A DNA stretch of 64,000 nucleotides, taken from JACCSI01 sp035575715. Its GTDB lineage: Bacteria; Acidobacteriota; Vicinamibacteria; Vicinamibacterales; UBA2999. The stretch spans positions 62,001 to 126,000 of the forward strand of contig DATLXN010000019.1 of assembly GCA_035575715.1 (NCBI GenBank), written 5' to 3'. Below the pieces are notes generated by a model. It did not search any database. It was given only the letters and a program-made list of their open reading frames with translations, and had not been told where the DNA came from. Positions within the stretch are counted from its first letter, which is position 1; each line of letters opens with the position of its first letter. Made by a program: the position numbers and the translations under genes. Shown in pieces: positions 1 to 6,878 of the stretch.

Positions 1-612
1 ATGCCCTCTAGCCGCGCGCTGTTTGGGTAGCACCTTCGTAATACCTTGGGTCGGATTGTCTCCCGAACAGAAGCCCTGAGCTTTGCACCACTCGAAGACA
101 ACCCTAATCCGCTGGAGCACCCGCCGGGACGTTTCGGGTCGCTTCAGCCAGGTCGGGCTGAACGCGGCGAGTATATCGGCGCTCCTGACAGCGTCCACCC
201 GCTTTGCTCCAAACGCCGTGAAAATGGTGTGAAGCGACGCAAGCCATTGCTTGCGGTGCTTGTCGTTCTTGAAAGCCGCGGAGTGCGCCTTGTGAACCTC
301 TGTGGCGGCCTCTTCGAAGGTCGGCACGGTTCGGCGCTCCTGCCGTCGTTCTGCCAGAGGATCACCGCCCAATCGTGCGATCCGTCTAAGCCGCCGTGCT
401 TCTTCCCGCGCGTCAGCGAGCGATACCAAATCGACGCCGCCTAGGCCGATGTCCGACCGCCGACCCTTCACTACCGTTCGCAGCACCCAGCTCTTTGACC
501 CGCTTGGTGCGACGAACAAATACAAGCCGCCGCCGTCAGCGAAGCGACCAGGCTGCGCGGCTGCGCTGACGGTTCGCGACGTAAGGACTTTGTGGGGGTG
601 TCGCCTAGCCAT
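1..612 (-). CDS. Tyrosine recombinase / P4-type integrase, 5' part (cut by window edge)
   Basis: The frame is open to the left edge and encodes the first 204 residues of a tyrosine recombinase, which would integrate or excise a mobile element. Residues 1-85 look like the Arm-type DNA-binding domain (DUF4102-like): DGGGLYLFVAPSGSKSW, then DIGLGG, SLADAR and GGDPLAERR. Residues 95-190 look like the SAM-like core-binding domain (TFEEAATEVHKAH at its start, VFEWCKAQG near its end). The catalytic domain with the R-H-R-Y residues lies outside the window. The ATG at 612 has a GGGAGG ribosome site about 6 bases upstream. The gene points left, so the island it belongs to probably lies to the left and the chromosome backbone begins before 785. 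Confidence 0.85.
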   Translation of the reverse strand, partial: MARRHPHKVLTSRTVSAAAQPGRFADGGGLYLFVAPSGSKSWVLRTVVKGRRSDIGLGGVDLVSLADAREEARRLRRIARLGGDPLAERRQERRTVPTFEEAATEVHKAHSAAFKNDKHRKQWLASLHTIFTAFGAKRVDAVRSADILAAFSPTWLKRPETSRRVLQRIRVVFEWCKAQGFCSGDNPTQGITKVLPKQRAARGH

Positions 613-630
613 ATTTCCTCCCTCGTCTGC

Positions 631-649
631 TCCCACACTTTATGTGGGA
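631..649 (-). promoter_or_regulatory. Hairpin in the integrase leader
   Basis: A perfect 7-bp inverted repeat, TCCCACA at 631-637 and TGTGGGA at 643-649 with a 5-base loop, lies just upstream of the integrase ribosome site. It could be an RNA hairpin in the leader or a repressor/excisionase site. The flanking bases 650-745 are clearly AT-richer than the rest of the window, as expected for acquired DNA. Confidence 0.4.
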
Positions 650-752
650 ACATCTAGGAAGTCAAACGACGGCATAGGACGACCGAATGACCGTATGTCA
701 CTTAAATTACTACTGTTAATGAACGTAGTTAGAACACCACGGACTGATTACA

Positions 753-773
753 GGCGGACTCTCCCTCCGCCAC
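753..773. other. Possible attachment-site remnant
   Basis: GGCGGA (753-758) and TCCGCC (766-771) form a 6-bp inverted repeat. The 3' half, TCCCTCCGCCA (763-773), resembles the acceptor end of a serine tRNA. It sits where AT-rich DNA behind the integrase meets normal GC-rich chromosome. No T-arm or complete tRNA can be folded here, so this can at most be an att core. Weak evidence. Confidence 0.25.
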
Positions 774-784
774 CTTCCTAGTCG

Positions 785-1516
785 CTAGCGGATCCCCAAC
801 GCCTTAATTCGCGAGGCCAGCGTCGTCGGCTTCATCCCCAGCAGCGCCGCCGCACCGTCGGGCCCGAAAATCTTGCCGTTGGTCCGGGCGAGCGCGGCTT
901 CGAGTGTGTGGCGCTCAAACTCGCGAAGTTCGGCACGCGTGATGATCGCTGGAGCGGCTGCGGCGACGACGGCGTGAGGGTGCGGATGTTCCCGCAACTC
1001 ACTCACCCTGGCCGCGAGAAAATCGCTCACAAAGCGCAAGTCGTCGAGCGTTTCCGCAGACGGCACGGCGCGGTCGAAGACGGCGAGGACACCGAGGGTC
1101 TGCGCGCCTGTGCGGATGGGGAAGCCGAGAAAAGAGCGAATGCCTTGACGGGACACCCAGCCCGGATTCGCCAGCCAGTCTTCGTCGCCGCGAAGGCCCC
1201 GGACGACCATCGGCTGACCAGATTCTGCAATTTGAGCGATCTTGCCGCTGCCGCGTCGCAGATAGCTGAATTCGCCATTGAGGCGGCCATAGTTGCCGCC
1301 CCCGGTCGGTGCGCCGGCACTGCCCATCAGCCGCAGACCGAAGTCATCGTCTCTCAACCACACCCGGCAGAGCACCACCGATGGCGCGGCCAGTCCGTCC
1401 GCGACGATTTGACACAGCTCCGCTGGCGTTCCGGCCCGCAAGGCGGCAATCAACGCATCGCGCAAATCAGGCAGCAATCGCGAGATATTACGATATTTCG
1501 TTGTAGATAAACACAA
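785..1516 (-). CDS. GAF-domain regulator with Fis-type HTH, no AAA+ domain
   Basis: A transcription regulator of up to 243 residues. Residues about 15-175 look like a GAF sensor domain (QIVADGLAAPSVVLCRVWL, then IRSFLGFPIRTGAQTLGVLA and an LAARVSEL helix). Residues 195-243 are a Fis-type helix-turn-helix: FERHTLEAALARTNGKIFG, GAAALLGM and TTLASRIKALGI. The arrangement is that of an FhlA/NtrC-like activator without its sigma-54 ATPase, so it probably acts as a repressor or a simple activator. The frame opens at a TTG (1516) with no ribosome site, and the first 13 codons overlap a palindromic operator copy; the TTG at 1477 is an alternative start. It is divergent from the FKBP gene. Confidence 0.75.
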   Translation of the reverse strand: MCLSTTKYRNISRLLPDLRDALIAALRAGTPAELCQIVADGLAAPSVVLCRVWLRDDDFGLRLMGSAGAPTGGGNYGRLNGEFSYLRRGSGKIAQIAESGQPMVVRGLRGDEDWLANPGWVSRQGIRSFLGFPIRTGAQTLGVLAVFDRAVPSAETLDDLRFVSDFLAARVSELREHPHPHAVVAAAAPAIITRAELREFERHTLEAALARTNGKIFGPDGAAALLGMKPTTLASRIKALGIR

Positions 1517-1556
1517 CGATATTTCGTAGTTACTAAAACCACGAAATTTCGTAGTG
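1489..1556. promoter_or_regulatory. Three palindromic operator copies
   Basis: Three related 17-bp sites lie at 1489-1505, 1515-1531 and 1540-1556, spaced 26 and 25 bp. All share the core ACGAWATTTCGTWG; the third contains the perfect palindrome ACGAAATTTCGT. They lie between the GAF/Fis regulator and the divergent FKBP gene. The likely binder is the neighbouring regulator acting on its own promoter; that link is inference. Confidence 0.65.
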
Positions 1557-1712
1557 TCGATACGGCGGACTATGGATGCCGGGTCGCGGCGGCGTACTGG
1601 CTACTGGGACCCGGTATACAGCGACCCGGACCCCGAAACCCCTCGGAGGAGCCCCAAAACGCGCGGCCGCGCCAGAAGAGGGCAGGTCCATTTTCCGTGC
1701 TACGTTGGACGC

Positions 1713-2186
1713 GTGAAATTTTCCGTTCGCGTATTCGCAAGTGTCACGCTCGTCGCCTCACTCTCGCTGGTCGCCGCGTGCGGCGGGCGCGACGACTTCG
1801 AAGCAGAAGGGCAGCCGTCAGCCATGGCCGATTCAGGAATTACCGCACTTCAGAAGAATGACGTTACGCCGGGCACGGGCGCCGAAGCCACAGCCGGCCA
1901 GACCGTGCGCGTCCATTACACCGGGTGGCTCTACGACCCGTCCAAGCCGGATAAGAAGGGCGACAAGTTCGACAGCTCCAAAGATCGCAATGAGCCGTTC
2001 GCGTTTCGGCTCGGCGGCCGCGAAGTGATCGAAGGATGGGACGAGGGGGTGGCCGGAATGAAAGTTGGCGGCACGCGCATCCTGACCATCCCACCCGCAA
2101 TGGGTTACGGCGCGCGCGGCGCCGGCGGGGTCATTCCGCCCAACGCGACGCTGCTGTTCGAAGTCGAACTGCTCGATACGAAGTAG
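1713..2186 (+). CDS. FKBP-type peptidyl-prolyl isomerase, lipoprotein
   Basis: This enzyme catalyses cis-trans isomerisation of X-Pro bonds, here in the periplasm on a membrane anchor. The GTG at 1713 was chosen because it begins a lipoprotein signal peptide (VKFSVRVFASVTLVASL, then a lipobox LVAAC at about residues 20-24); the open frame runs back to 1554 but that extension has no family character. The mature part is a single FKBP domain with TVRVHYTGWLYD, FDSSKDR, VIEGWDEGVAGM and GYGARGAGGVIPPNA, covering the usual active-site aromatic and hydrophobic residues. The protein has 157 residues, normal for one-domain FKBPs. Confidence 0.9.
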   Translation: MKFSVRVFASVTLVASLSLVAACGGRDDFEAEGQPSAMADSGITALQKNDVTPGTGAEATAGQTVRVHYTGWLYDPSKPDKKGDKFDSSKDRNEPFAFRLGGREVIEGWDEGVAGMKVGGTRILTIPPAMGYGARGAGGVIPPNATLLFEVELLDTK

Positions 2187-2206
2187 TTCTCAGCTCCAGT
2201 TTCCAG

Positions 2207-3391
2207 TTGCCAGTTCAAAGGGCCCTTTGTCGTCACTTTGGCCCTTGCGGCGGCTGCGACTGGCAGCACCTGACTTATCCGGAGCAGCTCGCTCGCAAGC
2301 ACGGTGAGCTGAGCGAACTGCTCCGCATCTCTCTCGGGTGCGAGGCACCTGCTGTCGGCCCGGTCATCGGCATGACCGTCGACGACACCGGATGGCCGTG
2401 GCGCTTCCGTCAGAAAGCCTCGTTCGTCTTCGGCGAATCGCCGGATCGCCGCTCGTCGGTGATCGGCCATTACGCCGCGCAATCGCGTCGCGTGATTCCC
2501 ATCGTCGAATGCCCGGTCCATGCGTCGCGCGCCAATCGGATCGCGTTCGCGTTGCATCAGCATCTCGCCCGCGCGCGCGTGTCTGCGGCGGGACCGACGC
2601 TGCGTGGCATCCTCCGTCATCTGATCGTGCGAACGAACCACGACGAAAGCGAAGCCGTGGCCATGCTGGTGGTGACCCGTAACGACAAGACGCTGCGCAC
2701 GCCCATTCGTGCCTTGCTCGCCGGTCCTGACAAACCAGACGGGTTTTTTCTCAACATCCACGATCGACCTGGGCCCTTCATGGTCGGCCGGGAGACGATC
2801 AAGATCGCCGGACGGAGTCACGTGCGCGAGACGGTCGGCGGCGTATCGTTCCTGATCTCGCCCACCGCGTTCTTTCAAACCAATGTTGAAGCCGCCAACG
2901 TGTTGCTGTCATTGGTCCTCGCCCACACTCCGCCGGCGCCCGTCCTGAGCGTGCTCGATCTGTATTCAGGCAGCGGCCTGTTCACGATGCCGCTCCTCGC
3001 CCGAGGGCACTACGTGACCGCTGTTGAGGACAACCAGCAGGCGATGTCCGATGCCGAGACCAACCTGCGGCTGAATCGCCTGCCGACGGATCGCGTGCGA
3101 CTCTACGCAGGGCGCGTCGAAGACGCGCTCGACCGGCTGGATCGCGATCGGTTTGATCTGGTGATCCTCGATCCGCCGCGTCAAGGCTGCCCGCCCGAGG
3201 TGTTGCAGACGGTGTTCGCCGGCATTCGCCCGGATCGGGCGATCTACGTGTCGTGTAGTCCGGAAGCGCTTGCCGCGGAACTCCCGATGATCACTGGAGA
3301 GGGCTATGTGATTCGCAGCGTGGACCCGGTCGACATGTTCCCGCACACCACGCACATCGAGACAGTGGCGGTGTTGGAAAACCACAGATAG
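2207..3391 (+). CDS. 23S rRNA (uracil-5-)-methyltransferase, RlmC/RlmD (TrmA) family
   Basis: This is a SAM-dependent m5U methyltransferase of rRNA. Near the N terminus the pattern CRHFGPCGGCDWQ supplies three of the four cysteines of a [4Fe-4S] cluster; the fourth is in VECPVHA. Downstream are motif I LDLYSGSGLFT, motif IV LDPPRQGC, the catalytic-cysteine motif YVSCSPEALA and the C-terminal FPHTTHIETV. No TRAM domain precedes the cluster, as in RlmC. The start is uncertain: the frame stays open into the FKBP gene, but family-like sequence begins only after the FKBP stop, and TTG 2207 is the nearest in-frame candidate, without a clear ribosome site. Length from there is 394 residues, close to family size. 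Confidence 0.85.
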   Translation: MPVQRALCRHFGPCGGCDWQHLTYPEQLARKHGELSELLRISLGCEAPAVGPVIGMTVDDTGWPWRFRQKASFVFGESPDRRSSVIGHYAAQSRRVIPIVECPVHASRANRIAFALHQHLARARVSAAGPTLRGILRHLIVRTNHDESEAVAMLVVTRNDKTLRTPIRALLAGPDKPDGFFLNIHDRPGPFMVGRETIKIAGRSHVRETVGGVSFLISPTAFFQTNVEAANVLLSLVLAHTPPAPVLSVLDLYSGSGLFTMPLLARGHYVTAVEDNQQAMSDAETNLRLNRLPTDRVRLYAGRVEDALDRLDRDRFDLVILDPPRQGCPPEVLQTVFAGIRPDRAIYVSCSPEALAAELPMITGEGYVIRSVDPVDMFPHTTHIETVAVLENHR

Positions 3392-3421
3392 CACGGACGC
3401 CAAACCAAAGATTGCTCGATC

Positions 3422-4174
3422 TCAGGAGCGTTTGACCGTTTTCTCGACGTAGGCGCGGACCCGCTCCTGCACTTCGGGATGGCCCCATGCCTCGAGCACT
3501 TCGGCGTTGAGTGATGCCGAGGCAAACACGCGATCGAGGAGCGGCGCGGTGAACGTGCGCTTGGTCAGCTCGAAGGTCTTCGCCGGAATCTGCGCGAGTT
3601 GATCTGCCACCTCGCGCGCGCGTGACAAGAGGGTAGCGGGGTCGGCGATCTCGTCAATCAACCCGAGTTCGAGCGCCTCGTGTGGTTGGACGGTGCGGCC
3701 GGAATAGACCAATTGACGGAAAGCGGCCGGTTGCACGCGCGCACCAACAATCTCGAAGGGGAGGGTTGGAAAGGGCACACCGACCGCGAGCTCAGGAACC
3801 CCGATACGCGCCGTTCCGTCGGCCATGATGCGGTGATCGCACGCAGCCGCGATGATGCAGCCACCGGCAATGGCGTGACCGTTCACTGCGGCGACAACCG
3901 GTTTAGGGAAAGACACGAGGGCCAGGAAAAACGCTTCCATCGCCGGCAGAAACTGTCCCAGGTAGGGCGCTCCGCCGGCCAAGACCCGAAACAAATCGAC
4001 GCCGGCTGAAAACGACGACCCGGTCCCGATCAGGACCAGCGCTTTTGCCGGCCCTTCGGCGATCTGTTCCAGTTCGTTCACCAGCGTGTCACAGAACTCG
4101 GCATCGAGCGCACTGACTTTGCCATGTGCCATGCGAACGATAGCCACTGAACCTGAATCCTCGCGAACGATCAC
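3422..4174 (-). CDS. Enoyl-CoA hydratase/isomerase family protein
   Basis: A crotonase-fold enzyme, probably hydrating or isomerising enoyl-CoA in fatty-acid or amino-acid breakdown. The oxyanion-hole segments are visible as GTGSSFSAGVDLFR and AVNGHAIAGGCIIAAACDHR, and GVPELAVGVPFP supplies the first catalytic-type glutamate; the second glutamate of classical hydratases is not obvious. From the GTG at 4174 the protein has 250 residues, typical of the family. The frame extends to 4213, but the GTG has an AAGGA site 13 bases upstream and the longer start would overlap the divergent NUDIX gene. The neighbouring CoA-diphosphatase-like gene supports an acyl-CoA role. Confidence 0.85.
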   Translation of the reverse strand: MIVREDSGSVAIVRMAHGKVSALDAEFCDTLVNELEQIAEGPAKALVLIGTGSSFSAGVDLFRVLAGGAPYLGQFLPAMEAFFLALVSFPKPVVAAVNGHAIAGGCIIAAACDHRIMADGTARIGVPELAVGVPFPTLPFEIVGARVQPAAFRQLVYSGRTVQPHEALELGLIDEIADPATLLSRAREVADQLAQIPAKTFELTKRTFTAPLLDRVFASASLNAEVLEAWGHPEVQERVRAYVEKTVKRS

Positions 4175-4180
4175 GTTGAG

Positions 4181-4192
4181 AAGGATATCCTT
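4181..4192. promoter_or_regulatory. Palindromic ribosome site shared by two divergent genes
   Basis: AAGGATATCCTT is a perfect 12-bp palindrome. On the plus strand AAGGA lies 12 bases before the NUDIX ATG (4198); on the minus strand AAGGA lies 13 bases before the hydratase GTG (4174). The two start codons are only 23 bases apart, so the same duplex DNA would encode both ribosome sites, and the two mRNAs would be complementary at their 5' ends. Confidence 0.5.
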
Positions 4193-4197
4193 TACTG

Positions 4198-4923
4198 ATG
4201 TCGGTTGCCACACCTCGACCAGCTGCGACCGTCGTGGTGTTGCGCGCGCCAGACGACTCCGACCCGTTCGAAGTCTTACTGGTGCGGCGCAACGACAAGG
4301 TCGCCTTCATGGCTGGCGCATACGTCTTCCCGGGCGGCCGAGTGGACGATGCGGACATCTCCGCCGCGGCGCAGTCGGTCGACGCTTCCGCTCCCCGGTC
4401 GCGCTTTAGCGATCTCGATCCGCAAACCGATCGCTCGTACCGCATCGCCGCCGCGCGCGAACTTCGCGAAGAAGCAGCGGTGACGATCAACGCCGACGAC
4501 CTGATTCCACTTGCGCATTGGGTGACGCCGGACATCGAGACGCGCCGCTACGACACGCGCTTTTTTCTTGTCCGCATGCCCGAGGCGCAGATCGCCAGGC
4601 ACGACGACAGTGAAACGACGGCTCTCGAATGGCTTCGTCCGGCCGATGCGATCGCGCGCAGCCGCGCCGGCGACCTCCTGCTGCCGCCGCCCACGTGGAC
4701 AACCTTGCAACGGTTAGCGCGCTATCGCACGTTCGCCGACGCCCTGGCGTGGGCCTGCAGCACCGCCCTCCCGCGCGTGCAGCCTGGCTTACTTCGTGAC
4801 GCCGACAAGACGATGCTGACGCTGCCCGGCGACCCGAGTTATCCGACCATTGACGGTTGGGAAGTGCCGGAGGACACGCGCTTTCTCCTGCAGGACGGAC
4901 GATGGCAGCCAGTCAAGCCTTAA
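4198..4923 (+). CDS. NUDIX hydrolase, NUDT19-like (probable CoA diphosphatase)
   Basis: A 241-residue NUDIX enzyme that would cleave a nucleoside-diphosphate-linked substrate. The NUDIX box is split: YVFPGGRVDDAD at about residues 42-53 and ARELREEAAV at about residues 84-93, with roughly 30 residues between the glycines and the REXXEE part. Such a long insertion, and the LLLPPPTWTTLQRLA segment near residue 160, are features of NUDT19-type peroxisomal CoA diphosphatases. The divergent enoyl-CoA hydratase fits a role in acyl-CoA turnover. Substrate assignment is inference from the box layout. Confidence 0.8.
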   Translation: MSVATPRPAATVVVLRAPDDSDPFEVLLVRRNDKVAFMAGAYVFPGGRVDDADISAAAQSVDASAPRSRFSDLDPQTDRSYRIAAARELREEAAVTINADDLIPLAHWVTPDIETRRYDTRFFLVRMPEAQIARHDDSETTALEWLRPADAIARSRAGDLLLPPPTWTTLQRLARYRTFADALAWACSTALPRVQPGLLRDADKTMLTLPGDPSYPTIDGWEVPEDTRFLLQDGRWQPVKP

Positions 4924-5069
4924 CCGCGCTCGGGGCCGCCCGGCGTCGGACCCGCTGGTCCTGATGCTGGCGCGCGGGCCTGCAGGTTATCGCTTCACAG
5001 CCAAGGCCATGCAGCACGCGATCCCCGACGCGCGCCTGCGTGTCTAAAGGTGTCGAACACCGCAGGGGA

Positions 5070-5963
5070 TCAGTCCGGATTGATAAACCTGTACAGCACT
5101 CTGATCAAGCGATACGCCTCGGGCATCGTGTCGCGCGTGAAGGCGACGGTGTCCGGCGCGACGAGCTCGATCTCGCGAAACGCGGACGCGACTTCTGGAT
5201 ACGTGAAGTTGCGATACCGCAACTGCACGTTGTACGGACCTTGACGTTGTGGGGGAGATTTGCGTGCGCCCCCAACGCCGTCGCGCGCGGCTTCTTGAAT
5301 TTCCCGGCGCGCCGCTGATAACGACTTCGATTCGACCGCGCGCATATTGATCGCCCGCTTGACGGCGACGCCACGCACCGCAGGTACCGACTCCTTCACC
5401 TCCGCCACCGCCACATCGTCTCCCGTCACCGCGACGATCGGGACGCCATACCAGGCCGCGAGGGCGGCATTCATCCCGCCTTCACCGACCGACCGGCCGT
5501 TGATCTGCAGATCGCGAACAATCCCCGACCCGGTATGCGCAAAGAGCCCGCGCGGTGCGTCGGCCTTGGCGTGGTAACCGACGAAGATGATTGCGTCGAA
5601 GGACTCGTCGAGACCCTCCATCATCCCGTGTCGCTTGAATGAGTGGCTGATCAGCCGGGCGCGCGGATCGAGATCCTCAGGGAGCAGATTACGCTGGCTG
5701 CCGTGGGAGTCGTTGACCACGACTTCGGTGGCGCCGCCGTCGAACGCCCCGCGAATGGCGGCGTTGGCGTCCTCGGCCATCAGTTTGCGGGCCCGCCCGT
5801 ACTCCGGTTGGCCAGCGGACGTCTGATCATCGCCGGTGACACCGGAGATGCCTTCGAGATCGACGGAGATGTAGACCTTCTTGCTCTGGCGTGCAGTGAG
5901 AGGGAGCGCGGCCGCAGAAAATACCAACACGAAGGACACGAAGATCACGAAGGAACGATTCAT
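5070..5963 (-). CDS. M55 family D-aminopeptidase (DppA-like), exported
   Basis: A zinc peptidase of the DppA family releasing D-amino acids from short peptides, here secreted. The ATG at 5963 has GGAGG five bases upstream and begins a signal peptide (residues 1-25). The family motifs follow: VYISVDLEGISGV (metal ligands D and E), VVVNDSHGSQRNL, FVGYHAKADAPRG, FAHTGSG and GEGGMNAALA. Length of 297 residues is slightly above cytoplasmic DppA because of the leader. It lies downstream of the selenoprotein gene on the same strand. The signal-peptide core is encoded by a 9-base tandem repeat. Confidence 0.88.
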   Translation of the reverse strand: MNRSFVIFVSFVLVFSAAALPLTARQSKKVYISVDLEGISGVTGDDQTSAGQPEYGRARKLMAEDANAAIRGAFDGGATEVVVNDSHGSQRNLLPEDLDPRARLISHSFKRHGMMEGLDESFDAIIFVGYHAKADAPRGLFAHTGSGIVRDLQINGRSVGEGGMNAALAAWYGVPIVAVTGDDVAVAEVKESVPAVRGVAVKRAINMRAVESKSLSAARREIQEAARDGVGGARKSPPQRQGPYNVQLRYRNFTYPEVASAFREIELVAPDTVAFTRDTMPEAYRLIRVLYRFINPD

Positions 5964-6029
5964 GGAAGCCTCCAACCGAGATGGTCGGGAGCAGCTTAGA
6001 TCAAATGAATTTCTTCGTGGCCTTCGTGT
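5927..6029. repeat. CTTCGTG-type 9-base repeats, two inverted clusters
   Basis: Three 9-mers at 5927-5953 (consensus WCACGAAGR on the plus strand) fall inside the signal-peptide codons of the D-aminopeptidase. Two copies in the opposite orientation (TCTTCGTGG, CCTTCGTGT; 6012-6029) lie in the intergenic stretch just upstream. The same word thus encodes a phenylalanine/valine-rich hydrophobic core in one place and is non-coding in the other. Confidence 0.7.
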
Positions 6030-6043
6030 CGTAGAGTCGCCTT

Positions 6044-6709
6044 TTATCCCTGTGCGGGGCTGTCGTCGGGGATCTGCAACGCCGTCCGCACGAACAGTTC
6101 TTCAGGCAACGCGCCCATGATTTCGACCGTGTCGTTGACGATCGTCTTCGGTACGCCGGTGACGCGGAAGCGGCGCGAGAGTTCCATGAACTCGGTGGCC
6201 TCGATGGCCGACGAGGTGATGTTCGGGTTGGCGTAGGCCATCTTGTGTGCCAGGACGACCGCCCTGGGGCAATGCGGTCAAGTCGGCGTGCTGAAGACCT
6301 GAATGTTGGTCGGCTTGTCGACCGCGGCGAGGAGCTTCAGCGTCTCGTCCTGCAGATCGAGATTGCCGGTGCCGGCGATCAGAATCGCCTCGACGAGTCC
6401 GACAAACTCATACCCGGTGGGCGCGCCGAACATGCGCATGCGGGTGTCCTGGCCGTCGCCGAGCAGGACCATCGCCGGCGTTTTATCGATCCCGTATTTG
6501 GCCCGCTCGTCGAGATCGAGAATAAAGTTTTTTTCGACGATGGTGATCTTGTCGTTGAGACGCGCCACTTCGTCGAGCACCTGCTTGGCGACGACGCCGC
6601 TTTCCGAGCCGCCGATGGCTTGGGTGAAAAGCAGCACGGTGACCGGTTTGGTGATCGCGGAGAGATGCTCTTTGAGGACCTGTTCATCTTGCGGGGATAG
6701 CAGCGACAT
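6044..6709 (-). CDS. Selenocysteine-containing protein disulfide oxidoreductase (two thioredoxin-fold domains)
   Basis: A 221-residue thiol/selenol redox protein read through an in-frame UGA at 6280-6278 (codon 144). Residues 1-115 form a first thioredoxin-like domain without CxxC (VTVLLFTQAIGG; KTPAMVLLGDGQ). Residues 135-215 form a second domain with IQVFSTPT, then U-PHC, where UGA stands at the first cysteine of CxxC, and the cis-proline motif RVTGVPKTI. Both halves lie in one frame without insertion or deletion, and a SECIS-like hairpin follows the UGA. Domain order is that of PDO/glutaredoxin-like proteins. The ATG has no ribosome site but lies 7 bases after a TATAAT, suggesting a leaderless transcript. 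Confidence 0.85.
6250..6280 (-). promoter_or_regulatory. UGA codon and bacterial SECIS-like hairpin
   Basis: Directly after the UGA (6280-6278) the mRNA folds into CCAGG (6267-6263) paired with CCUGG (6254-6250). The 8-base loop GCGGUCGU contains the GGU that SelB recognises in the E. coli fdhF loop. The first loop G of GGU is the 18th base after UGA, inside the distance range known for bacterial SECIS elements. Two further pairs (G-C, U-A) extend the stem past a CC bulge. Confidence 0.75.
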
Positions 6710-6716
6710 ACATAGG

Positions 6717-6722
6717 ATTATA
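6717..6722 (-). promoter_or_regulatory. TATAAT -10 box of the selenoprotein gene
   Basis: A perfect TATAAT ends 7 bases before the ATG at 6709, which puts the expected transcription start at or next to the start codon. No ribosome site and no consensus -35 (AGCGGT at 17-bp spacing) are present. This suggests leaderless translation. Confidence 0.5.
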
Positions 6723-6734
6723 GGACCGCTCACG

Positions 6735-6878
6735 GTGGGACCGCTGGCTGCGCTCACGGTGGGACCACTCGCTCACGCTCGTGGTGGGACCGCTCGCTGC
6801 GCTCACGGTGGGTCGCACCCGAAGGGTCCCACCCGAAAGGGTCCCACCCGCAGGGTCCTACCGCGAAGCGGTCCTAAC
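6735..6878. repeat. GC-rich interspersed repeat cluster (GTGGGACCGCT family)
   Basis: Three units of 24-25 bases start at 6735, 6759 and 6784 (GTGGGACCGCTNGCTGCG with CTCAC after it). They are followed by inverted, shortened forms built on GGGTCCCACCCG and CCGCGAAGCGGTCC up to 6878. The direct and inverted copies can form large hairpins. The cluster fills the whole gap between the zinc-ribbon gene stop and the selenoprotein promoter. Confidence 0.75.

Noticed and set aside
744..773. tRNA-Ser gene near the integrase
   Set aside because: Only a 3' acceptor-like end is present; no T-arm, anticodon arm or D-arm can be folded.
908..1510. 200-codon plus-strand frame opposite the GAF regulator
   Set aside because: Shadow frame; the minus-strand protein has clear GAF and helix-turn-helix sequence.
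2036..2206. Upstream start for the rRNA methyltransferase inside the FKBP gene
   Set aside because: The residues encoded there are antisense-like shadow of the FKBP domain and show no TRAM-domain character.
4924..5069. Possible extra coding tail after the NUDIX gene (LMLARGPAGYRFTAKAM)
   Set aside because: The stretch is short, in a different frame, has no start or ribosome site, and no family could be named; it may be a remnant but the evidence is too thin.
6044..6757. Split thioredoxin-like gene as a frameshift pseudogene
   Set aside because: Both halves are in one frame and only a UGA separates them, at the active-site cysteine and followed by a SECIS-like hairpin; selenocysteine explains it better.
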